DNA of 11,801 bases, taken from UBA4660 sp002405435. GTDB lineage: Bacteria > Bacteroidota > Bacteroidia > Flavobacteriales_D > Sanyastnellaceae. Under the pieces are notes generated by a model. It did not search any database and had not been told where the DNA came from. It saw nothing but the letters and a program-made list of their open reading frames with translations. Each line of letters starts with the position of its first letter. The stretch's first letter is position 1. Positions 6,301 through 11,801 of the stretch are shown here, one piece after another. Position numbers and translations under genes: made by a program. The stretch is taken from assembly GCA_036747335.1 (NCBI GenBank), contig DAIOCL010000081.1, positions 1-11,801 of the forward strand. Direction: 5' to 3'.

Positions 6301-7922
6301 CAGGTGGCGCCGTTGATGGGCAGTAAGGGCAATGTTACAGTAAAATGGGTTTCTGATTTCGCGACCGTGACTTCTTGCCCAAAGAGAATCCTGTACCGGT
6401 TTATGATGTTTTGAAGTCCGATTCCTGTACTCTTTTCCTGCACACTCCGCTCTTGCAGATTATTGCGAAAAATCAGTTGGCCGGGCCGTCCGCTTACTTC
6501 TATGGTCAATGGTCTGTCGCGGGAAATAACGTTGTGTTTCACGGCATTTTCGGCGAGCATTTGCATTGTGAGCGGAGGTATAGCGGCGTGTTGCAGCACC
6601 TCAGGCACATCCACCGCTATGCGCAGATTTTCCCCGAAACGCTGGCGCTGCAGGTAGAAGTACGTTTCGAGCAATGCGAGTTCTTCAGCGACTGAGATCA
6701 CTTCTTTGCCCTGTTGTTGCAGGATGGTGCGGAAAAAATCAGACAGCCTGGCCACGTAGTCTACGGCCTGACCGGGATCTTTTTCGATCACTGCCGTAAG
6801 GGTGTTGAAACTGTTGAAGAGGAAATGCGGATTAACCTGGTTGCGCAGGGTATCGAGCTGGCTTTGTAAGCGCTCACGCGCTGCCCGGTCGCGCTTACGG
6901 AGCGCGCGGATGCGCATCCTTACGGCATAGGCCGCAAGCAAGCCTAGTGACGAAGCGGCCGCAAGCAAAAACCACCACCGTGTCCAGTAAGCCGCTCGTA
7001 TGGTAAAACTGAATTGGCGGATGTCGCCCATCAGGCTGCCCGACTGAGCCCTCACCCGGAAGGTGTAAGAGCCGGGTTTTAGTTGCGGGAAGGCAATACG
7101 CGCGTCACGGGTTGTCATCCACCCGGTATGGTAGCCATCAAGTTTGTAGGTGTATGTGACCTCACCCGGCGCACTCAGCCAGATGCTGCCGACGAGAAAG
7201 GTAATGTGGTTTTCACTATGGCTGAACGATCTGCGCGCCACGGTGTCGATGGCCTCAAGAAGCAACTGCACCTCTGCGATGTAGCTCTTCGGTGCCTGAC
7301 GGAAGCCTGATTCACCGGCGCTAAACTTGATCATGCCCTCTGCAGTCGCCGCCCAGAGGTTGCCGCGTTGGTCAGCCTGCAACACATTGAGAAAATCGGT
7401 GTGCACGGGCCGGCCGCCATCAGCCAGCAGGAGCGATGCGGTAGGGGAGGAAAGGGTTCCGATTCCCTGAGGGGTGAGCAGCGCAATGCTGCCGTGGGCG
7501 CAGGGACTTAGGGCAAATACCTCGAGTTCCTGACCATCATGGGTAAGCCGCTTGGCCTGCACCTTGCCCCCGCTGAGTATACTGAGCGCGCCCGAAGAAT
7601 CCAGCATCCAGGTGCGGCCGTGGTGGTCGGTGGCCATAGAAACAATGCTGCGCGGTATGCCGGCGATTTGTTCCTTCAGGTGCGAAAATCTACCCCCTTC
7701 ATAGACAATGATGCCCGCACCATCGGTACCAAAGAGCAGGCTGTCGTTGCCGACGGGTACCGCGCAGTAGATGTATGAACTCCCGAGTCCCTCATCCCTG
7801 CCAAAGCGCTCAAAACTATTCCCGGCGCAATCTTCCAGCAGTGAAACACCACCGCGGGTCGAAAACCACAGCGCCCGTCCGACCGCCGTGCTGCCCAATA
7901 CATTGTCATTAATGAGACCGTC
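6300..7922 (-). CDS. Sensor histidine kinase, C-terminal part (propeller end, Y_Y_Y, TM, LytS-type kinase), after an in-frame stop
   Basis: This frame continues in phase from the N-terminal part at 7926-9161 and is separated from it only by a TGA at 7923-7925. The first residues, DGLINDNVLGSTAVGRALWF, complete a Reg_prop repeat begun before the stop (RWFTE). Independent translation would need the TTG at 7898, which I doubt. Counting from that TTG: remaining propeller repeats to about 205, a Y_Y_Y domain (YTYKLDGYHTGW and LKPGSYTFRVRA, about 240-300), one membrane segment (309-328), a basic coiled-coil linker, the His_kinase H-box with H358 in NPHFLFNSFN, and the ATPase N-box LAENAVKHN (N451) and G-box GIGL (492-495). 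All catalytic landmarks are present. It is the partner of the LytTR regulator that overlaps its stop. Without the N-terminal part it would lack a signal peptide and much of the sensor. Confidence 0.88.
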   Translation of the reverse strand, partial: DGLINDNVLGSTAVGRALWFSTRGGVSLLEDCAGNSFERFGRDEGLGSSYIYCAVPVGNDSLLFGTDGAGIIVYEGGRFSHLKEQIAGIPRSIVSMATDHHGRTWMLDSSGALSILSGGKVQAKRLTHDGQELEVFALSPCAHGSIALLTPQGIGTLSSPTASLLLADGGRPVHTDFLNVLQADQRGNLWAATAEGMIKFSAGESGFRQAPKSYIAEVQLLLEAIDTVARRSFSHSENHITFLVGSIWLSAPGEVTYTYKLDGYHTGWMTTRDARIAFPQLKPGSYTFRVRAQSGSLMGDIRQFSFTIRAAYWTRWWFLLAAASSLGLLAAYAVRMRIRALRKRDRAARERLQSQLDTLRNQVNPHFLFNSFNTLTAVIEKDPGQAVDYVARLSDFFRTILQQQGKEVISVAEELALLETYFYLQRQRFGENLRIAVDVPEVLQHAAIPPLTMQMLAENAVKHNVISRDRPLTIEVSGRPGQLIFRNNLQERSVQEKSTGIGLQNIINRYRILFGQEVTVAKSETHFTVTLPLLPINGAT

Positions 7923-9161
7923 TCATTCTGTAAACCACCGAAGGCTGCCATCATCAGGACGGAGCCTGGCCACGCCATGACCGAAGGTACCTATCCAGAT
8001 ATTTCCGTCTGCATCTCCGCACAGCGATACACATTGGGAAGGAAGCGCAGCCGTTTTTGCGAATGTGCGGATGCGGTCTGTTGCAGCAAAGGTTTCGTTG
8101 TGACAGAAAATGCCCCGGTCTGTGGCGAACCAAACAGCACCGTTGCGGTCTATGGTGATGGCGGAAGCGTCCGTAAAGTCGGTCTCGTCGTGCAGGCTCA
8201 CATACAACAGCCGCGGATCGAGGCAAACGAGGCTGGGTGAATCGCTGTGCAGCAGGATGTGGCCCTCCTGATCGGCCATAAGGGAAGAAACTTCTGAGCC
8301 AGGAATTTGTGAAACAGGCACATAGGTATCCATTCGCTGCAGGAATGGCTGCTCCAGTATCGCCAGACCCGCCCCGGAAGCGGCAAGCCATACCTGGCGG
8401 TCGCGCAGGCACGCGGCGGTAATCCTTCCGGATAACACCGGACCTCCTGCACCAATGGGCCGGACCTTAAACGAGGCCATGTCCAGCACATCTGCTTTTC
8501 CGTTGTCGTACCCCACCAGCACCATTTGCTCATCCAGTTTCAGCAGGCAACTGGCCAGGTTATCGCTCAGTCCCTCGCGGTTGCTGAGGTGGCGTAGCAC
8601 CGCGCCGCTGCGGTCAAGCAGCGTGACGCCGGCATCGCTTGCCGCAATGAGGATGTCATTCACCGCAGTGACGTCATAGATGAAGTTGTCGGGCAGACCC
8701 GATCCGGTGTCGATGGTCTTCAGCGTTTTGCCGTCCCAAAGGCCGATACCTCCTCCGTACATGCCTATGGCAAGTTGCCGGCCCCTGCGCACGAACGCGG
8801 TGATTCTGTTCGGTCCGGTTTTAAGCGGCGCCCCGGCCTTTCCGCTGCCGCACGCATAGGTGCAGCAATGGCCGTCTTCGAATCCGATATAGAGCGTATC
8901 GGCAAAGAGTGACAACTTGCTGATACCCGTATCAATGGGCAATGACACCCGCTGCGCGTGGCTTCCGTCGTAGCGGCAAAGTCCGGCGGACGTGGCCATC
9001 CAGATAAATCCGTCTTCAGCTTGCACCGATTCGGATGTCGTTACCGGTCCCGCTTCCGACACCACGTTTAAGGTGCGCATGCTGAATTGCTGACCCCAGC
9101 TGACAGCGGGCAAGGCGAGCGACGCACAGAACACATAAAACAGGTTGCGGCAATGGATCAT
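7923..9161 (-). CDS. Sensor histidine kinase, N-terminal part (signal peptide and Reg_prop beta-propeller), ending at an in-frame TGA
   Basis: I chose the ATG at 9161 (MIHCRNLFYVFCASLALPAVSWG) because it begins a signal peptide and lies 13 bases after the upstream YceI stop; an upstream start at 9185 would overlap that gene. The 412 residues are two-component-regulator propeller repeats, recognisable by blades such as DGFIWMATSAGLCRYDG, NREGLSDN, NGAVWFATDRGIFCHN and DGNIWIGTFGHGVARL. The frame stops at TGA 7923-7925 after LRWFTE, in the middle of the common FTE-x-DGL motif, and the same frame continues for another 540 codons to the kinase domains. Together the two parts make 953 codon positions, a normal length for this kinase class. 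If the stop is real, this part would be released as a periplasmic propeller with no kinase. Confidence 0.88.
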   Translation of the reverse strand: MIHCRNLFYVFCASLALPAVSWGQQFSMRTLNVVSEAGPVTTSESVQAEDGFIWMATSAGLCRYDGSHAQRVSLPIDTGISKLSLFADTLYIGFEDGHCCTYACGSGKAGAPLKTGPNRITAFVRRGRQLAIGMYGGGIGLWDGKTLKTIDTGSGLPDNFIYDVTAVNDILIAASDAGVTLLDRSGAVLRHLSNREGLSDNLASCLLKLDEQMVLVGYDNGKADVLDMASFKVRPIGAGGPVLSGRITAACLRDRQVWLAASGAGLAILEQPFLQRMDTYVPVSQIPGSEVSSLMADQEGHILLHSDSPSLVCLDPRLLYVSLHDETDFTDASAITIDRNGAVWFATDRGIFCHNETFAATDRIRTFAKTAALPSQCVSLCGDADGNIWIGTFGHGVARLRPDDGSLRWFTE

Positions 9162-9174
9162 TGGATGGCTGTTT

Positions 9175-9723
9175 TCACGGCGCACGCAGCAGGGTGGCCT
9201 GCACTTCCACCGACACCAGCTCAGCCACCTTGCGGTTGACGATTTTCGGAATGGCTATGGCGTGGTCTGCATTGCGGATCGAGAAGCGGCTGACTACAAC
9301 CACTTTTTCAGGCGAAATTTTCAGGGTGACGGGAATAATGCGCTCCTTCCTGACGCCGTGGATATCAAGGATACCTTTTGCCCTCACGTCCACGGACTGG
9401 CTTTTGGAGAAATCAACGGGCTCGATAATCCTGCCGCTGAACTGTGCCTTCGGATACAAGGGGCTCTCCAGGTAGTTTTCGTTGAAATGTTCCCGCTGCA
9501 GCGCACTGTTGAATCCACCAAAGGAGGTGAGTTCTACCGAAAAAATAAACCTTCCGTCTGAAGGGGTGATCAGCCCGCGCATGTTGTCTGACGATGCAGA
9601 AACATTTTCCAGCGGGGCATCACTTGCAAAAGAGATAGTACCTTCTTGCGTTTCATAGGACTGGCCTGCAAGGAGGAACCGGGCACTCCAGCAGCATACG
9701 GTGAGAAGGAGGCGGGGTGACAT
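9175..9723 (-). CDS. YceI family periplasmic protein (first copy)
   Basis: The 182-residue product starts MSPRLLLTVCCWSARFLLAG, a signal-like N-terminus cleaved near AGQS. The mature part shows YceI features: YETQEGTISFASDAPLENV, FIFSVELTSFGGF, the HFNENYLESPLYPKAQFSGRI signature, AKGILDIHGVRKERIIPVTL and a closing strand VAELVSVEVQATLL. It binds, by family knowledge, a polyprenyl-type lipid in a lipocalin-like barrel; ligand unknown. It resembles the second copy at 3298-3846. It lies directly upstream of the sensor kinase with a 13-base gap, so they share a transcript, probably from the promoter at 9743-9750. That arrangement hints that it may deliver a ligand to, or affect, the sensor; this is inference. 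The CCW in the signal segment is not a clear lipobox. Confidence 0.9.
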   Translation of the reverse strand: MSPRLLLTVCCWSARFLLAGQSYETQEGTISFASDAPLENVSASSDNMRGLITPSDGRFIFSVELTSFGGFNSALQREHFNENYLESPLYPKAQFSGRIIEPVDFSKSQSVDVRAKGILDIHGVRKERIIPVTLKISPEKVVVVSRFSIRNADHAIAIPKIVNRKVAELVSVEVQATLLRAP

Positions 9724-9742
9724 GCTCAGGGTCGATCAGGCA

Positions 9743-9750
9743 CAAACTTA
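9743..9750 (-). promoter_or_regulatory. Promoter -7 box before the YceI-kinase-regulator block
   Basis: The minus strand reads TAAGTTTG, an exact match to the Bacteroidota -7 consensus TAnnTTTG. Transcription would begin about 7 bases downstream, leaving a leader of about 12 bases before the ATG at 9723. The -33 region (about 9770-9774) reads AATGT, a poor match to TTG. It would give the sensor block its own promoter downstream of the ferredoxin gene. Confidence 0.5.
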
Positions 9751-9755
9751 CCGAC

Positions 9756-9766
9756 AGACCCGGTCT
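9756..9766. promoter_or_regulatory. Operator-like palindrome inside the promoter spacer
   Basis: AGACC-C-GGTCT is a perfect 5-bp inverted repeat about one central base. It sits between the -33 and -7 positions of the predicted promoter, where a bound protein would block polymerase. Being 11 bases long, it could also be chance. Confidence 0.35.
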
Positions 9767-9772
9767 CTGACA

Positions 9773-10051
9773 TTAAATATCCCAGGTTATATGCACTTCA
9801 TCGGTTTCCGGATGCGACTGACAGGCCAGTATATGGCCCTCGGCGACCTCACGGTCTGAAAGGGCGTGGTTGGCATCCATACGCACTTTTCCTGAGAGGA
9901 GTTTGGCGCGGCATGTAGTGCATACGCCGCCCCTGCATGAGTAAGGGGCATCTAGGCCTTTTTCGAGTGCTGCAGTGAGCAGGGTTGGGCCTTCTTTCGG
10001 AATGTCTATCCAGGTATCCTTGCGGTCAAGGGTAATTTTTACACGAGCCAT
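9773..10051 (-). CDS. 2Fe-2S ferredoxin, PaaE C-terminal-domain type
   Basis: The 92-residue protein starts at the ATG at 10051 (MARVKITLDRKDTWIDIPKE), five bases past the upstream stop; a further upstream TTG would overlap that stop. The plant-type ferredoxin signature is complete: C39, C44 and C47 in YSCRGGVCTTCRAKLL and C77 in ILACQSHP. The stretch SGKVRMDANHALSDREVAEGHILACQSHP closely resembles the C-terminal ferredoxin domain of PaaE-type oxygenase reductases, but here it stands alone without FAD and NAD domains. It has no signal peptide, so it acts in the cytoplasm as an electron carrier; its partner is not visible in the window. It follows the thioredoxin-like gene in a compact operon with E1. 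Confidence 0.92.
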   Translation of the reverse strand: MARVKITLDRKDTWIDIPKEGPTLLTAALEKGLDAPYSCRGGVCTTCRAKLLSGKVRMDANHALSDREVAEGHILACQSHPETDEVHITWDI

Positions 10052-10056
10052 GGTAT

Positions 10057-10551
10057 TCAATGGGTTGCTTGGAGTAATGTTTCAATAAAGCCGTTGTCCT
10101 GCCATTCGCACCGGCCCGTCGCTGCAATAACGGTGCTTCCGTCTTTGCCGATGGCGTAGGTGGTGGGCAGGGTATAGACGGAACAATCTTTTAGAGATGA
10201 TGTTCGCCACACATGCCAGTCTGTGGGCACGACCTGTGTCACGGCATCGGTCATAGCCGCGTTGTCGTCGGTCACGAGGTACCAGTGGTAACCCGCTTCG
10301 CTGAGCCGCGGGCCTGCAGAAGTCATGAGCGGCAGTTCGGCCATGCAGGGGCCGCACCAGGATGCATAAAAATGCACGATGGCCGGGAGTTGCAAGCTGT
10401 CGGAGAGCATTCCGCTCCGGTCGGCGGAAAAGATGACGGGTATGGCCGGTGCCTCAAAATCGGCAGCGCGTTTATAGCGAAAATAATACCAGGCAATGCC
10501 GACTGCAACCAATAAGGCAATTCCGTAATTCTTTATAAAACGTGTTACCAT
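10057..10551 (-). CDS. Membrane-anchored TlpA-like thioredoxin
   Basis: The 164-residue protein starts at the ATG at 10551, which overlaps the last codons of the E1 gene by 7 bases (ATGGTAA); the longer frame to 10689 lies inside E1 and is not credible. MVTRFIKNYG is followed by a membrane helix (10-24, IALLVAVGIAWYYF). A thioredoxin fold follows, with the redox motif WCGPC at 65-69 in HFYASWCGPCMAELP and the cis-proline at P129 in YTLPTTYAI. The domain should face the periplasm. Family members reduce or oxidise envelope disulfides, often for cytochrome c maturation; the heme lipoproteins in this window make that attractive, but this is inference. It is co-transcribed with E1 upstream and the ferredoxin downstream. 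Confidence 0.92.
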   Translation of the reverse strand: MVTRFIKNYGIALLVAVGIAWYYFRYKRAADFEAPAIPVIFSADRSGMLSDSLQLPAIVHFYASWCGPCMAELPLMTSAGPRLSEAGYHWYLVTDDNAAMTDAVTQVVPTDWHVWRTSSLKDCSVYTLPTTYAIGKDGSTVIAATGRCEWQDNGFIETLLQATH

Positions 10552-11732
10552 GTTAGCAGCCGGGCAATGTGTTGGCTCACCTTGTCGGCGTTGGGCAGCA
10601 GGGTAGCTTCGAGGGTGCTGTTGAGCGGAATGGCCGGCGTGGGTGCCGAACCCAGGGTATGTACCGGCGCGTCCAGCCAGGAAAAACATTTTTCACCTAT
10701 GAGTCCGGCGAGGGCGCGCGCAAAACTGTTTTCGGCAGGTTCTTCGGTTACCACCAGGCAACGGCCACACTTTTTAACCGCTTCAAACACGGCCTCCTCA
10801 TCCAGCGGCAGCAGCGAACGCAGGTCGAGAATCTCGACCTGTCCGGGGAATTGTTGTGCCGCAGCCCGGGCCCAGTAAACGCCCATGCCGTAGGTAATGA
10901 CGGCCACAGCGTGGGGCGACTCCGCCGTCAGCACTTGACGGGACTTTCCGATAGGAATGATGTAATCCTCCGAAGGCTCTACGGTGCGGGCCTCTTCGGT
11001 GCCCTTTACCTTAGACCAGTAGAGCCCCTTGTGTTCGAGCACCACCACAGGGTTGTTGTCGTAAAATGCAGCCTTGAGCAGTCCTTTCAGGTCTGCCCCG
11101 GTCGAAGGATAGACCACCTTGATGCCGCGTATGTTGCAGAGCACGCTCTCCACACTTGAACTGTGGTAGGGCCCGCCACTTCCGTAGGCACCTGTCGGCA
11201 CGCGGATGACAGCCTTCACCGGCCATTTTCCATTGCTTAGGTAATAACTCCTTGAAGCCTCGGTGAAAAGCTGGTTGAGACCCGGCCAGATGTAGTCGGC
11301 AAACTGCACTTCTACAATCGGACTCAGTCCTGCAGCGCTCATGCCTACCGTGCTTCCGATAATAAAGGCTTCCTGAATAGGCGTATTGAATACGCGGTCG
11401 TCGCCGAATTTTTCCGCCAGTGTGGCGGCCTCCCTGAATACGCCGCCCAGCCTGCGGCCCACATCCTGTCCGTACAGCAGGGCTTCGGGATGCCGGGCAA
11501 GCAACTCCTGCACGGCAAACAGCGCGCAGTCAACCATCACAGTGGGTTCTTTACCCGCCGGAGCGCGCTCGCCTTTTTCTTCGGTCACCGGTGTTGGCGC
11601 ATAACAATGCGTCATCAGATCAGCGGGCTTCGGATCGGGCGCTGAAAGCGCAAGGGCATATTCGGCTTCCACATGGCTGCGCGCAGCGGCCGATGTGCGC
11701 CTGAGTTCTGCATGGTCGATGCCGAGTTCAAG
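10545..11732 (-). CDS. 2-oxo acid dehydrogenase E1, linker and beta part of a fused alpha/beta protein, after an in-frame TAG
   Basis: The frame is open from 11732 to the TAA at 10545. It begins with a linker (LELGIDHAELRRTSAAARSH, then EAEYALALSAPDPKPADL) typical of Bacteroidota E1 proteins where the alpha and beta subunits are fused. The beta domain follows with QELLARHPEALLYGQDVG, RVFNTPIQEAFIIGSTVGMS, VEVQFADYIWPGLNQLFTEA, VIRVPTGAYGSGGPYHSSSV and, in the C-terminal transketolase-type domain, LLPLDEEAVFEAVKKCGRCLVV. The enzyme is thiamine-diphosphate dependent and decarboxylates a 2-oxo acid, perhaps a branched-chain one, for transfer to lipoyl E2. If translated separately the first possible starts are GTG at 11672 or ATG near 11615. 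The end overlaps the thioredoxin start by 7 bases. Confidence 0.9.
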   Translation of the reverse strand, partial: LELGIDHAELRRTSAAARSHVEAEYALALSAPDPKPADLMTHCYAPTPVTEEKGERAPAGKEPTVMVDCALFAVQELLARHPEALLYGQDVGRRLGGVFREAATLAEKFGDDRVFNTPIQEAFIIGSTVGMSAAGLSPIVEVQFADYIWPGLNQLFTEASRSYYLSNGKWPVKAVIRVPTGAYGSGGPYHSSSVESVLCNIRGIKVVYPSTGADLKGLLKAAFYDNNPVVVLEHKGLYWSKVKGTEEARTVEPSEDYIIPIGKSRQVLTAESPHAVAVITYGMGVYWARAAAQQFPGQVEILDLRSLLPLDEEAVFEAVKKCGRCLVVTEEPAENSFARALAGLIGEKCFSWLDAPVHTLGSAPTPAIPLNSTLEATLLPNADKVSQHIARLLTW

Positions 11733-11801
11733 CTACTGCATTTCGATGCGGGGCAGGGGATCTCTTTTGGCGGCCTCTTCCAGGTCGTGGCGGTACCACT
11801 C
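11733..11801 (-). CDS. C-terminal end of the E1 alpha part, stopped by in-frame TAG, cut by the window edge
   Basis: The frame enters from the right edge and gives 22 residues, EWYRHDLEEAAKRDPLPRIE then MQ, before TAG at 11733-11735. The KRDPLPR segment fits the end of an E1 alpha domain, where a DP-[IL]-x-R motif precedes the helix leading into the linker. The frame then continues in phase after the stop into the linker and beta domain. This fragment therefore belongs to the same fused gene as 10545-11732, and I consider the TAG an interruption rather than a natural subunit boundary. Confidence 0.75.
   Translation of the reverse strand, partial: EWYRHDLEEAAKRDPLPRIEMQ

Noticed and set aside
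7676..8412. Frames in other phases within the propeller region (7676-7978 and 7954-8412, minus strand) as evidence of a frameshift
   Set aside because: The blade repeats continue in a single frame on both sides; the interruption is a stop codon in phase, not a frameshift.
10552..10689. Longer start for the thioredoxin-like gene
   Set aside because: The extra 46 residues are an out-of-phase reading of the E1 gene, while the ATG at 10551 leads straight into a membrane anchor.
1..11801. Reassigned stop codon (TGA or TAG read as an amino acid) for the whole genome
   Set aside because: Several intact genes end naturally at TGA or TAG in the expected place (for example 666, 764, 4686), so global reassignment does not fit.
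1..11801. CRISPR array, tRNA, rRNA, insertion sequence or attachment site
   Set aside because: No spaced direct repeats, cloverleaf-like segments, transposase or integrase frames or matching terminal repeats were seen by eye.

Overview
The window looks like a chromosomal segment from a member of the Bacteroidota. This rests on several family-level clues: a Reg_prop/Y_Y_Y/LytS-type sensor kinase paired with a LytTR response regulator, a DUF5777-type beta-barrel, lipoproteins with short cytochrome-c-like domains, a fused E1 alpha/beta 2-oxo acid dehydrogenase, the absence of clear Shine-Dalgarno sites, and promoter-like TAnnTTTG boxes. I see no rRNA, tRNA, CRISPR array, insertion sequence or phage gene. 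All family names come from motif recognition by eye, without database searches.

Layout. Positions 1-720 read rightward: the tail of an unidentified gene, then a small release-factor-like (baeRF/eRF1-like) protein, then a good intrinsic terminator. Everything else reads leftward. A membrane-anchored ARPP-1-like protein (764-1942) faces that terminator and is probably its own unit. Next is an AT-rich gap (about 1943-2376) holding a leftward terminator and several inverted repeats. To its right lies a gene series transcribed from right to left: fused 2-oxo acid dehydrogenase E1, a TlpA-like thioredoxin and a 2Fe-2S ferredoxin (11801-9773); a YceI-like protein, the sensor kinase and its LytTR regulator (9723-5530); then two heme-c-like lipoproteins, a tRNA_anti-like OB-fold protein, a second YceI-like protein and a DUF5777 barrel (5369-2377). 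Genes inside each block overlap or are separated by only a few bases.

Two points stand out. First, the sensor kinase and the fused E1 gene are each cut by one in-frame stop codon (TGA at 7923-7925, TAG at 11733-11735). The reading frame and protein family continue straight across both. Both could come from a single C-to-T change (CGA to TGA, CAG to TAG), but other single changes also fit. They may be real nonsense mutations, sequence errors, or less likely recoding. Second, the five-gene cell-envelope module (two mono/diheme-like lipoproteins, OB-fold protein, YceI, DUF5777 barrel) sits directly downstream of a dedicated two-component system that itself follows another YceI paralogue. My inference is a regulated envelope system in which YceI-type lipid or quinone binding and heme lipoproteins work together. 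No single gene proves this.
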